In this document: positions 46,456 to 58,873 of the stretch, one piece after another
Layout: each line of letters begins with the position of its first letter
Position numbering within the stretch: position 1 is the stretch's first letter
Assembly: GCA_018894105.1 (NCBI GenBank)
Contig: CM032133.1
Span: 11,918,501 to 11,982,500, forward strand
Source of the DNA: Jacaranda mimosifolia
Lineage: Eukaryota > Streptophyta > Magnoliopsida > Lamiales > Bignoniaceae
Length of the DNA: 64,000 nucleotides
Reading direction: 5' to 3'
Translations under genes and position numbers: made by a program
Notes under the pieces: generated by a model
Told to the model about the DNA's origin: nothing
Seen by the model: only the letters and a program-made list of their open reading frames with translations
The model's database searches: none

Positions 46456-48390
46456 TGTTGGCAAGTATTGCACTAGGATTCAATAGTAAAACTTCAAAAA
46501 GCATAAAATAAACTAGTGCTTTGCAAGCTCACAAGGATCTAATCATGCTAGGGATTCAGATTTAGAAAGAGAGTTACCTTGAATAGGAAAAATTGAAGGA
46601 GAAAATGGTGAACTCTTCACCAATCCAGAATCTGCCAGACAGCGCCGCAGCAAGAAGAAAGCAATTTTTGCCTCAGTTAAACTTCTCCCAAAATAAAAAA
46701 AAGATTCCTGGATCCTCTACACATCCTAATTAAGATACAGGGAAAAGTTGGATCAAAAAACATTATGGATCTCCTAGAAAAAATTCAAAAAATCGCTGCT
46801 CTATTTCAGTAGATCTCCAAAGCTAGCAACCCAAGTGTGTTGTCTTTATTGTGATGATCCACACACCAATTGAATTTCCAATTTCTCTTCACTTTTAGCT
46901 GGAGTAACAGAGGAGAAATACAATGGTGGAGGCCGATTTGATGTTGGAGAAGAAGAAACAAAGCAAAGCCTCAACACATGATGCAATGCTTGGAGAGAGT
47001 TTTGGAGAGAATTGTGAAAGATTCTAATCTTCACACTTGTGATGCTTAGTGGCCGATCCTCTACTTTTATATCTATATATAGAGGGAGGATGGTGTGATG
47101 CCAAGGTGGCATCACACCTTCCTCAAGGAGGGCGGCCACTTGCCTTGCCAAGGTGGCAAATTCAAATTCAAATTTAATTTGAATTTGAATGCATTTTAAT
47201 TACATTTGAAATCTAATTTCAAATTAATTGAGATACTAATTCAAATATACCTTTCATTTGAATTTTTCCTCCAAAATGTATTCTTCTCTTCTATTAAATT
47301 AAATACTTTGATTTAATTAACTAACCTTTGACTTAACTATTAAATCAAACAAGCTTAACTCTTAAGCTCAATTTTGTTAACTTAACTCTTTAACTTAACT
47401 TGACCAATTGATGATCATTTGGCACCAACCAAATAATTAACTCCTTAATTATTGGTCCAATTTAACTCCCTAAATTAATTGATTAATTTAACACTTAAAT
47501 TAATCAAGCCAAAATTGACCTTCAAATTGGATACCTTAAAAATTTGTTATGTGGAGCAATTTTCTAACACTTAGAAAATTCCTCCATTACCATGCAAATA
47601 CGGTCCTTTCGTTTCTTATCTCCCGAAAGAGGCCTAGGGCAAGATATTTCCTCGCTCCCCAATAGCCTTAATACTATGTCTCTATTCTCAATATCTGATT
47701 CCATTGTATGATCTCATATTTGGAAAACTTCTTTTCCAAATTGTCACACCACCTTGCGCAAGGATTTCTTGGAATCGGTCATTATAGAAGACATAGGAGA
47801 TGTACTCACCTTTCACAAAGACGAGGAGTCAGATTCCATCTTGGATCCTAGAAACCTCCATATTTAAGTAGCTCATGCCCAATCACCACCTGAGTGGCGT
47901 TCTAAATGACCAAGAGATGCCGATGCATGAGGACCAGAACACAAGGTTACCATGGATCCTCAGGTTAAAGTTCTAATTATATGCACTAGCGTAAGCAGGA
48001 TAATTTTCCACAATTGACTTGCCAATTCGGCTATCTAGTGAATTCTCCTATGGGTTTTCAGTGCCTTGTTCCCAAATGAGCAGCCACTAATATACATCCA
48101 TATCTCATATAGGATTGCCCATGGGACGGAGCAATATCCAACTCCTTAGATTTATGCATTCTTAGTGCAAGTATATCCTGATCTCAGATGTCCTGTCTCT
48201 TAAGATCCTATGAATTGGGAAATTTAAGATCACGACCATGTAAGACTTATTCCATGATCATCACCCAGTGTGTGACCAAGTCCCTTAGTCTTGTGTGATC
48301 TAAGGGCTTCAACTAAATGATAGTGAAGTAGATATAGACATAAGATAAAAATGGCCATGTTATTAATATCATTCAATCAAGATTACCTCT
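46456..48390 (-). repeat. Family X LTR, minus strand, lacking its start
   Basis: Covers the LTR from about its first hundred bases to its 3' end at 46,456. The promoter palindrome is at 47,092-47,118 (arms of 12 bp, perfect) next to a TATATCTATATATAG box. At 48,390 the sequence jumps to a position about 150 bp from the end of a second LTR copy, so two LTRs are joined out of register. Confidence 0.8.
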
Positions 48391-50509
48391 TGTAGGTCAA
48401 GAACAAGGAGAAGATCAACTATCTTTCACGAATCCAAAAACTGTCTGGAACTAGCACAGCTGAAAGACGGCAACGTCTGCCTAGGATAAATTGCTTCAAA
48501 ATTCATGAAATTAAATATGGAACACCTGCACACATAGGGAAAGCTACTATGAAAAATTAGAGCCAAAAATCCTTCTGGATCACTCCATAAAAAGTTACCA
48601 ACCAGAAGATACTGCAGGTGGATCTCCAAACCTGAGCAAGTCAAGTGCCTTACCTCTATTGATACGATCCACACACCAAACAATCTTCCAATTTCTCCTC
48701 ACTAGAAGATTAATTTAGAGAGGAGAAAATGAGGTAGAGGAGGCCAATTTTTAGGTTGGGAGGAAGAAGAAATGTAAAGTTTCAACTCATGTTGCAATGC
48801 AAGGAGAGAGAAAGAGAGATTTTTGGAGGGAATGCAAGAATCTAATTCTCACACTTTCAGCAATGCTTATTCGAATTATGCACACGCTCTATATCCATAT
48901 ATAGAGGGTGGAAGGTATGATGCTAGTTGGCATCACACCTTCCTTAAGGTGACCGCCCAAATGGCATGCCAAGTTGGCAAAATTCAAATTCAAGTCTTAC
49001 TTGAATTTCAAGTGCGTTTCAATTTCATTTGGAATCTAATTCCAAATTAATTAAGATGCTAATTTAAATTAACACTTCATTTAAATTTTTCCTCCAAAAA
49101 GTATTCTTCCCATTAATTAAATTAAACACTTTAATTTAATTAATTAACCTTTGATTTAACTCTTAAATCAACCAAGCTTAACTCTTAAGCTTAAATTAGT
49201 CAACTTAACTCTTTAAGCCAACTTGTCCAATTGATGGTCAACATGGTACTAAATAATTAACTCCTTAATTATTGGTCTAATTTAACTCTTAAATTAGTTG
49301 ATTAATTTAACAATTAAATTATTCAAACCAAAATTGACCGTCAAATTGGAACCTTGAAAATCAGTCAATGAAGGGTGAATTTTCTAACACTTAGAAAATT
49401 GGTATTTGGCTTTTGCGTGTGACCTAATGGGTTCTACCATTCATTAGACATGGGCTCACAACTTTTTGTGACTTTTGAATATATTATATTCGTTTGAGTT
49501 CAAAACTCCTTTTAAACTAATCGACTCAATTTAATTAATCTCATTAATTGAAGAGTACGCAATCTCCATAGTCAATGTCCAACCTCAATCCCACAGAGCC
49601 CAACTAATTGGCCAAAATGAATATTCTAGGGAACCATCACAGCTCTACACGTACCATGAAAATACGATCCTTCCGTCTCTTATATCCCGAGAGAGGCCTA
49701 GGGCAACATACTTGTCGGTTCCCTTATAGCCTCAACACTATGTTTCTATTCTCAATGTTTGATTCCTTTATGTGACCTCACCTTTGGAAAACTCATTTTC
49801 CAAATTGTCACACTACCTTGCGCAAGGATTTCTTGGAATCAATCATTATAGAACACATAGGAGATGCACTTGCCCTTCACAAAAAGCGAGGAGTCAGATT
49901 CCATCTTGGATCTCACAAAACTCAATGACAAGTAGCTCATACTCAATCTCAACCCGAAAGACCCATTAAGTGGTCAAGGAAAAGTCAAAGCATGAGGACC
50001 AGACATAAGGTTACCATGGATCCTCAGGTCAAAGGACTAATAATATGCACTAACATAAGCGAGAGAATTGACCACTACTGACTTGCCACTATATCTATCT
50101 AGTGGATTCTCCGGAGGGTCTTCAGTACCTTGTCATCTAACAAGCCCCACTAACATGCACCTGTATCTCATAAAAAATTCTCATGGAATGGAGCAATATC
50201 CAACTCTTGGATTCATGCATCGTCAGTGTAAGTCTATTTGGATCTCAGATGCCCTGTCTCATGAGATCCTATGACTTGAAAGATTTAAGATCACGATTGT
50301 GTAAGATTTATTCCATGATCACTACCTAGTGAACTGACCAAGTCTCGTAGTCATGTGTGATCTAAGGGCTTCATCCAAATGCAAGTCAAGTAGCATAAAG
50401 CATAAGATGAAGGTGGCTATATAAAGAATACCATTCAATCAAGATTGTTTTACAAGAAACTAGCTTTCACAAGGCTAATCTAATTAGCTTGTCGGTCACT
50501 ATTCTAACA
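48391..50509 (-). repeat. Family X LTR, minus strand, lacking its last ~150 bp
   Basis: Begins at 50,509 with TGTTAGAATAGTGACC on the minus strand and runs to 48,391. The palindrome at 48,914-48,939 has mutated arms. The fusion with the LTR at 46,456-48,390 looks like unequal recombination between LTRs. No target duplication could be matched across the pair. Confidence 0.82.
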
Positions 50510-52476
50510 AGATCGGGACATAATTGCACTAATGATGCATAAATCTAATGGTTGGATGTTGCTTCATTCCATGAGCAATCCCATATGAGATATGGGTGTA
50601 TGTTAGTGCGTACTTGTTAAGGAATAAGGATCTGAAGGCCCGTCCGTAGAATCCACTAGTTAGCCGAAGTAGTAGGTCAATAGTGGCAAGTTCTCTAGCT
50701 TACGCTAATGCATATAATTAGTCCCCTGACCTGAGGATCCATGGTAACCTTATGTTTAGGTCCCTATGCTTTGGCTTATCCTTGGCCACATAGCGGGTTG
50801 TTCAAGTGGAAATTGGGTATAAGTTACTTAGATATGAAGATTTCTCAGATCCAATAAGGAATCCAACTCCTTGTCGTTGTGAAGGGCCAGCATAACTCCT
50901 ATGTATTCTATAATGATCGATTCCAAGAAATTCTTGCGCAAGGTAGTATGATAATTTGGAAAATGAGTTTACCAAAGATGAGGTCATAAAGAGAAATCGA
51001 ACATTTGAATGGAGACATACTATCAAGTCTATTAGAAAACTCGCAAATATCTTGTCCTAGGCCTCTTTCGGGAGATAGGAAACAGAAGGACCATATTTGC
51101 GTGGTGCGCGTAGAGGTAGAATAGTTCTCCAAAAGCTTTCATTTAAGCCAATTAGTTGGGCTTCATGGGCTTGAGGTTAGACATTGACCATGGAGATTAG
51201 GTACTCTTCAATTAATGGAGATTAATTGAATTGAGTCGTTAGTTTAAAGGAGTTTAAACTAAAATGAGTGTATGATATTCAAAAGTCACAAGTAGTTGTG
51301 AGCCCATGTCCAATGAATGGTAGAACCTAATGGGTCGCACACAAAAGCTAATTGCATTTCCTACTTGATGAAGGAGAATTTTCTAATAGTTAGAAAATCA
51401 CTCCTAGTGAACCAATTTTGAGGTTGGCGAAATTAAGGTCAAGTTTTGGCTTGATTAATTTAATTATTAAATTGATCAACTAATTTAAGGAGTTAGATTA
51501 AACCAATAATTAAAGAATTAATTATTTGGTGCCACATGACCATTAATTGGTCAAGTTAGTTTAAAAAGTTAAGTTAACAATTCTTAGCTCAAAGAGTTAA
51601 GTTAATTGACTTAAGAGTTAAGTCAAATGTTAATTAATCAAGTTAAAGTGTTTAATTTAATTAATGAAGATAATTTATTTTGGAGGGAGAATTCAAATGA
51701 AAGGTTCATTTGGTGTGGCATTTTAATTAATTTGAACATAGATTCCAAATTAAATTGAAATGCACAAAAAATTCAAATTTGAATTTGAATTGCAACTTGC
51801 CAACTTGCAAGGCCAAGTTGGCGGTCACCTTGAGGAAGGTGTGGCATCACACCATCCTCACTCTATATATAGATATAGAGGGAGAGATAGGCGGCAACCT
51901 TGATCACATTGTGAAGAATTAGATTCTTTCACATTTTCCATCCAAATCTCAAGTGTTGCCTCATGTGTTGAAGCTTCACTTCCTATCTTCTTTTCCTACC
52001 TCAAATCAAGCCTTCATACCTACAAATCTCCTTACTATTTTCCAACTAATATCAAGGAGAGTAGGATTTTGCATTGGTGTTTGGATCATAACAATTAGAG
52101 GCAAGATAATTGGATTGCTTGCTCCTAGAGATCCACTATCAGGGCAGTCCATTTGGTGATTTTTTTTTGGCACTTCTTTGTGGCTTTGTGAGCAACAGTT
52201 TTTACAGTAGCTTTATCAAGGAGTTGAAAACGTGATATAAGTTTTTTGGAATTTTTGGAGAAGTTTGGATTGGGCAAAAGTTGCATCCATTCTGTGTGCC
52301 ATTGTGTGACAGTATCTAGATTGAAGAAGAGTTCTTCATCACTTCCTTGGATTTTTGCAAATCAAGTTAATTCTACTTCCAAATCTTAATCAATAGCATT
52401 TTAGATCCTTGTTAGCATGTGTAGCCTAGTTAATTTCAGTTTTTATTATTACATCCCAGTGCTACATGTGCCTTCA
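50510..52476 (+). repeat. Family X LTR, forward, 5'-truncated (array copy D)
   Basis: Lacks about the first 250 bp. It ends CCTTCA at 52,476, followed by CAAGC, the same target site seen beside the LTR at 53,332. The palindrome has collapsed to a half site (GGTGTGGCATCACACC, 51,838-51,853). It aligns with 53,600-55,535 throughout, marking a segmental duplication. Confidence 0.85.
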
Positions 52477-52481
52477 CAAGC

Positions 52482-53117
52482 AGCGTCGTGATTTTTCTTG
52501 AGAGAAAATCACATAAAATAAAATCAATATTCATCAAAAATATGCCATACACGTTACTCTCTTTGTAAGCCGTGATTACAATAAGAAATAAACTAAGCCT
52601 AAGGATAATAATCCAAGCCCAAATTGAATTAACAATAAGAGTTTAACTTGGTCACAACTTCTTTTCTCCATGAGTCCCACATGTTTGGGACTTCTTTTTG
52701 TCTTCTTGGGACTACTCAAGCCTGATACACCAAACATAAATTGATGGACTGCCCAACTTCAGTTTTTTGGCTTCTTGACATGTTCTACTCTTTCTTATCC
52801 CATTCTTGCTGCATCTCTTCAACAAATGACTTAGCCAAATTTGCAAAGCCATCTTTCACCCCCTTTGCTTCTACTCTTAATAGGACCCATTAGCAGGCTG
52901 CAATCTCCATTTTTCCCTCAAATGCCAAGATAACCATTAGTGCCTCCAGTGCTCATATCAGTCCCTCCTGCCACAGGAAGATTCATCCTCAAATGTAAAT
53001 CCATATCAAAAGAAGAAAGATTAGAAACATGGATGTCAATAAAGTAGTAGAAACTTTATACACACCATGGATGTCAATTTTGTAAGCGTTGTCATTAATC
53101 TTTTCTAACACTTCGAA
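52482..53117 (-). repeat. Array monomer D: integrase tail plus split family-G LTR
   Basis: On the minus strand, from 53,117: integrase C-terminus (FEVLEKINDNAYKIDI), pol end, then a family G LTR starting near 52,681 that is interrupted at 52,482 by the family X LTR. The chimeric junction with the preceding LTR is at 53,117/53,118, where GCATCA meets TTCGAAGTG. The open frame 52,989-53,183 crosses this junction. Confidence 0.85.
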
Positions 53118-53331
53118 TGATGCAGAATCCCAAGGATATAATGATCTCGAAACCCCAAAAACATAACATTTGGTATTAAACAAACCCTAGAATAAAAACC
53201 CTCCATATTGAACCCCTAAGATACCTAATCTTATAAATGCAAATAATTAGGAATAAGAATAAGAAATTGAACAAACACTAGAAGGAATTAGTATCTTGAA
53301 AGAACCTATTCAATTTCTTGATGCAACAAGC
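53118..53331 (-). repeat. Family-G LTR 3' portion (array monomer C)
   Basis: The downstream half of the LTR of monomer C, separated from its upstream half (55,541-55,742) by the family X LTR at 53,332. The target sequence CAAGC is at 53,327-53,331. Confidence 0.85.
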
Positions 53332-55535
53332 TATTGGAATAGTGCCCTACTAGCTAATTACATTGGCATTGTAAACTATTTCACTTGTGATACAATCTTG
53401 ATTGAATGATGTTTTTTAAATGGCCATCTTCATCTTATGCTTATATTTACTTCACTGGTATTTGGTTGAAGCCCTTAGATCACACATAAACTACAGGACT
53501 TGGTCAAGCACTGGGTGGTGATCATGGAATAAGTTTTACACGATCATGATCTTAAAACTTCCAAGTCATAGGATCCTATAAGACATGACATCTAAGATCC
53601 GAACAGAATTGCACTAATGATACATAAATCTAATAGTTGGATGTTTCTCCATTCCATGAGCAATCCCATATGAGATATGGATACATGTCAGTGGGTGCTT
53701 GTTAGGGAACAAGGAATTGAAGGCCCGTCTGGAGAATCCATTATATAGCCAAAGTGGTAGGTCGCTAGTGGCAAGTTCTCCAGCTTACACTAGTGCATAT
53801 AATTAGTCCTCTGACTTAAGGATCCATGGTAACCTTATGTTTAGGTCCTTATGGTTTAACTCTTCCTCGGCCACGTAACGGGTTGTTCAGGTAGAAGTTG
53901 GGTATGAGTTACTTAGACATGAAGGTTTGTGAGATCTAAGAAGGAATCCAACTCTTCGTCGTTGTTAAGGGCGAGTTCAACTTCTATGTATTCTATAATG
54001 ATCGATTCCTAAAAATTCTTACGCAAGGTAGTATGATAATTTGAAAAAGGAGTTTACCAAAGATGAGGTCATAAAGAGGAATCGAACATTTGAATGGAGA
54101 CATAGTATCAAGTCTATTAGGAAATCGGAAAATGTCATGCCTTAGGCCTATTTCGGGAGATAGGAGACAGAAGGAACATATTTGCATGGTACGTGTAAAG
54201 CTAGAATGGTTCTCCAAAAGCTTTTATTTCAACCAATTAGTTGGGCTCCATGGGCTTTAGGTTGGATATCGACCATGGAGATTGGGTACTTTTCAATTAA
54301 TGGAGATTAATTGAATTAAGTCGATTAGTTTAAAGGAGTTTAAACTAAAATGAATATATGCTATTCAAAAGTCACAAGTAGTTGTAAGCCCATTCCAATG
54401 AATGGTAAAACCTGCTAGGTCCCATACAAAATCCAATTCCATTTCCTACCTGATGAAGGAGAATTTTCTAAGAGTTAGAAAATCACTCCTAGTGAACCAA
54501 TTTTGAGGTTAGTGAAATTAAGGTCAAGTTTTGGGTTGATTAATTTAATTGTTAAATTGATCAACTGAATTAAGGAGTTAAATTAGATCAATGATTAAAA
54601 AGTTAATTATTTGGTGCCACATGACCATCAATTGGTCAAGTTAGCTTAAAAAGTTAAGTTAACAATTCTTAGCTTAAAAACTTAAGTTAATTGACTTAAG
54701 AGTTAAGTCAAAGGTTAATTAATTAAATTAAAGTGTTTAATTTAATTAATGAAGAGAATTTATTTTGGAGGGAAAATTCAAATGAGAGGTTCATTTGGTG
54801 TGGAATTTTAATTAATTTGAAATTAGATTCCAAATGAAATTGAAATGCACAAAAAATTCAAATTCAAATTTGAATTGCAACTTGCCAACTTGCAAGGCCA
54901 AGTTGGCGGTCACCTTGAGGAAGGTGTGATGCCACCTTGGCATCACACATCCTCACTCTATATATATAGATATGGAGGGAAAGATAGGCGGCTAACCTTG
55001 ATCACATTGTGAAGAATTAGATTATTTCACATTTTCCATCTAAATCTCAAGTGTTGCCTTATCTGTTGAAGCTTCATTTCCTCTCTTCTTCTCCTACCTC
55101 AAATCAAACCTTCATATCTGCAAATCACCTTACTATTTTCCAGTTGATATTAAGGTGATTAGGATCTAGCATTAGTGTGTGGATCATAACAATTAGAGGT
55201 AAGAAAATTGGATCATAACAATTCGGGCACTTTCCTACGGCTTTTTGAGCAACATTTTTTACAATAGCTTTATCACGGAGTTGAAAAGGTGATATAAGTT
55301 TTACGAAAATTTTGGAGAAGTTTGGATTGGGCAAAAGTTGCATCCATTCTACGGTGTCTCTGTGTGACAGTTTCTGGATTGAAGAAGAGTTCTTCATCAC
55401 TTCCTTGGATTTTTGCAAATCAAGTTAATTCTCCTTCCAAATCTGAATCAATAGCATGTTTATATGCTTGTTAGCATGTGTAGCCTAGTTAATTTTAGTT
55501 TTTATTATTAGATCCTAGTGCTACATGTGCCCTCA
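53332..55535 (+). mobile_element. Family X LTR (solo) inside array monomer C
   Basis: A 2,204-bp LTR from TATTGGAATAGTGCCC (first G of TG mutated) to GTGCCCTCA. It is flanked by CAAGC (53,327-53,331) and CAACC (55,536-55,540), a 5-bp duplication with one later change. Palindrome at 54,923-54,949, TATA-like CTCTATATATATAG just after it. Inserted into a family G LTR of the array. Confidence 0.9.
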
Positions 55536-55540
55536 CAACC

Positions 55541-56167
55541 AACATCATTATTTTTCTTAAGAGAAAAGTACAGAAAATAAATCAATATTCATCAAAAATT
55601 TGCCATACACATTACTCTCTTAGCAAGCCTTAATTATTATAAGAAATAAACTAATCCTATGGATAATAATCCAAGCCTAAATTAAATTTGGAATAAGAGT
55701 TTGACTTGGTCACAACTTCTTCTTATCTCCATGACCCCCACACGTTTAGGACTTCTTTTTGCCTTCTTGGGACTTCTCAAGCCTGATACACCAAGCACAA
55801 ATTGATGGGCTACTCAACTTCAGTTTTTTGGCTTATGGACATGTTTTTTTATTTCTTATCCCATTCTTGATGCATCTTTTCAACAAATGACTTAGCCAAA
55901 TTTGCAAAGCCATCTTTCACCCTCTTTGCTTCTGCTCTTGTGATAGGACCCATTGGTAGGCAGCAATCTCCATTCTGCCATCAAATGTCTAGATAACCAT
56001 CAGTGCCTCCAGTGCTCATATCAAGCCCTCCGGCCTCAGAAAGATTTGTCCTCGAATATGAATCCTTATCAAAATGAGAAAGATCAAAAATATTAAAAGT
56101 AGCAGAAACTTACACCATGGATGTCAATCTTGTAAGCGTTGTCCTTAATCTTCTCTAGCACTTGGAA
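55541..56167 (-). repeat. Array monomer C: integrase tail plus LTR start
   Basis: On the minus strand from 56,167: TTCCAAGTGCTAGAGAAG (integrase C-terminus), pol end, then the start of a family G LTR at about 55,742, interrupted at 55,541 by the family X insertion. The total monomer without the insertion is about 0.84 kb. Confidence 0.85.
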
Positions 56168-57023
56168 TGATGCGGAATCAAAGGATATAATGATCCAAAA
56201 ACCCCAAACACACAATTTGATATTGAACAAACTCTAGAATAAAAAACCTCCCTATTGAACCCCTAAGATACTTGATCCTAGAAATGTAAATTGGGAATAA
56301 GAATCAGAAATTGAATAAACACTGGAAGGAATTACTACCTTGAAAGAACTTATGTAATTTCTTGATGCAAAAAGCAACATCGTGGTTTTTCTTGAGAGAA
56401 AACATAGAAAATAAATCAATATTCATGAAAAATCTGCTATACACATTTTTAAGAGAGTATTTATACTCTCCTTACAAGCCCTAATTACAGTAACATATAA
56501 ACTAAGCCTACAGATAATAACCCAAGCGCAAATCCATTTAGGAACAAAAGTTTGACTTGGTCACAACTTCTGCTTTTCTCCATGAGTCCCATATGTTTGG
56601 GACTTCTTTTGATAGTCTGGGGCCTTTTCAAGCGTTATACACCAAGCACAAGGTAATGGGCTATCCAACTCCATTCTTTTAGCTTCTTGACTTATTTTTC
56701 TATTTCTCAACCTATTTTTGATGCATCTATTCAACAAATGACTTAGCCAAATTTGCAAAGCCTTCTTTCAGCCTCTTTGCTATTGCTCTTGTGATAGGTC
56801 CCATTGGCAGGTTGCAATCTCCAGTTTGCCTTCCAATGTCGAAATAACCATCGTGCCTTCCAGTGCTCATATCAGTCTCTCCCTCCTTAGAAGTATTCGT
56901 CCTCGAATTAGAATCCATATCAAATAGAGAAAGATCCAAAACATTAAAAGTAGCATAAACTTTATACTTACTTGGGTTGTCAATCGTGTAAGCATTGTCA
57001 TTAATCTTTTCTAGCACTTGGAA
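56168..57023 (-). repeat. Array monomer B: complete chimeric unit
   Basis: An 856-bp unit on the minus strand. It starts at the chimeric junction (57,023) with integrase C-terminal codons (FQVLEKINDNAYTID, then FDMDSNSRTNTSKEGETD, then PMGPITRAIAKRL), continues through the pol end, and closes with a full family G LTR (56,168-56,594). The next monomer begins at 56,167 with the same join. Confidence 0.9.
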
Positions 57024-57454
57024 TGATGCGGAACCCCAAGGATATAATGATCCCAAAACCCCAAACACATAATTTGATATTGAACAAACCTTAGAATAAA
57101 ATTCCTCCCAATTGAACCCCTAAGATACTTGATCGTAGAAACACAAATAATTGGGAATAAGAATCCAAAATTAAATAAACATTGGAAGGAATTATTACCT
57201 TGAAAGAACCTATTCAATTTCTTGATGAAACAAACAACATCGTGGTTTTTCTTGATAGAAAAATGCAGAAAATAAATCAATATTCATCAAAAATCTACCA
57301 TATACATTTTAAAGAGAGTATTTATACTCTCTTTGCAAGCCCTGATTAAAATAAGATATAAACTAAGCCTATAGAAAATAATCCAAGCCCAAATCCAATT
57401 AGAAAAAAGAGTTTGACTTATTCACAACTTCTTTTTTTTTCCATGAGTCCCACA
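57024..57454 (-). repeat. Family-G LTR of array monomer A
   Basis: A 431-bp LTR on the minus strand, from TGTGGGACTCATGG at 57,454 to GCATCA at 57,024. The next base begins integrase coding sequence instead of a primer binding site, so this LTR cannot have come from a normal 5' end. Confidence 0.88.
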
Positions 57455-58017
57455 TATTTAGGACTTGTTTTGGCCTTCTTAGGCCTTTTGAAGCCTTGTA
57501 CACCAACGACAAAGTGATGGGCTATCCAACTTTATTCTTTTGGCTTCTTGACGTGTTCTTCCCTTTCTTATCCTATTCTTGATGTATTTTTTCAACAAAT
57601 GACTTAGCCAAATTTTCAAAGCCATCATTCAACCTCTTTGTTTTTGCTCTTTTGATAGGTCCAATTGGTAGGTTGCAATCTCTATTTACCCTCCAATGTC
57701 GAAATAACCATCTTGCCCTTCAGTGCCTATCGTACTTATATTAGTCCCTCTCTCCTCAGAAAGATTCATCCTCGAATCTGACTTTATTTCAAAAGGAGAA
57801 AGATCTGAAATATTAAAAGTAGCAAAAACTTTATACTTGCCTGGGATGTCAATCTTGTAACCATTGTCATTAATCTTTTCCAACACTTGGAATGGACTAT
57901 TTCCTCTAGCATCAGGCTTGGATTTTCTTTGATTTGGAAACCTTTCCTTTCTCAAATGAACCCAAACCCGATCACCAGGTTCAAATATCACATGTTTCTT
58001 TTTTCAATCATGTCATG
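57455..58017 (-). pseudogene. Array monomer A: integrase C-terminus, longest copy
   Basis: Minus strand, reading [20 protein letters not shown] from 57,991, then FQVLEKINDNGYKIDIPGKY and ISDLSPFEI, to the pol end and the LTR at 57,454. It extends further upstream than the other monomers, past the point where their LTR junction lies (near 57,888), so it records the parental, unfused sequence. It ends at an inverted join with plus-strand copy near 58,018. Confidence 0.85.
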
Positions 58018-58303
58018 TGTGATATGAGCACTGGAGTCACTAGGGGGAAATATGGTTATTTTTGTATTGGAGGGCAAAATGGAGATTGCAACATGCAAAT
58101 GGGACCTATCATAAGAGTAAAAGCAAAGAGGTTGAAAGATGCCTTGCAAATTTGGCTAAGTCATTTGTTGAAAGGGTGCATCAAGAATGAGCTAAGGAAG
58201 ATAAGAGCATGTCAAGAACCCAAAAGAATGAAGCTAGAAAACCCATCACCTTGTGGTTGGTGTACAAGGCTTGAAAAGGCCCAAAAAGGCCAAAAGAATT
58301 CCC
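58018..58303 (+). pseudogene. Inverted copy of family-G pol 3' end
   Basis: Plus-strand pol end: the GGNYGYFxIG-like block, MQMGPIIRVKAKRLKD, then LIWLSHLLKG-type frame-shifted text. It faces monomer A head to head, with the switch inside ATGTCATGTGTGATATGAGC. It stops at 58,303 where a family X LTR piece starts. Confidence 0.75.
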
Positions 58304-58764
58304 ATTGATATTCTGCTCATTTTCTCTAGCGAAAAGTGAGTGGAATTTGGAGGATCAATTGGTGTGTGGATCATTATAATAAAGGTAAAGCATTTGATTT
58401 GCTCGCTTTGGAGATATACTGGAATTGAGCAGTCACTTGCTAAATTTTTTTCGAGCGATCCAGATCGAGTTTTGCTCCAAATTTTTTACAAAGACATCTT
58501 CAAGGAGTTGAGAAGTTCCATATTTGTTTTGTGACTTTTGAAGTACTCTAATCGAGGCAAAAGTTGTTGGTTCTCCGTTGTGCTAGAGTTTGCCAGAATC
58601 GGTGAAGTGTTCACCTTTGTGACCTTGGAAATTTGCTCTTTGAGGTAAATCTCTAACTAAATCTGAATTGCAAGCATGAATAGATCCTTAGTAAGTTGTA
58701 AGCACTAGTTATTTTTGAGCTTTTGAAGTTTAATTATTAGATCCTAGTGGCTTACTAACCTTCA
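58304..58764 (+). repeat. Family X LTR 3' fragment
   Basis: About 460 bp from the end of a family X LTR: GTGTGTGGATCATTATAATA, GTTTGCCAGAATCGG, and the terminal GATCCTAGTGGC to CTTCA. The upstream 1.7 kb are missing. It sits inside the plus-strand family G sequence, which resumes at about 58,769. Confidence 0.7.
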
Positions 58765-58873
58765 ATAAAGAGTATGTCAAGAAGCCAAAAGAATGAAGTT
58801 GAACAACCCATCACCTTGTACTTGGTGTATAAGGCTTGAAAAGGCCCAAGAAGGCCAAAAGAATTCCCAAACG

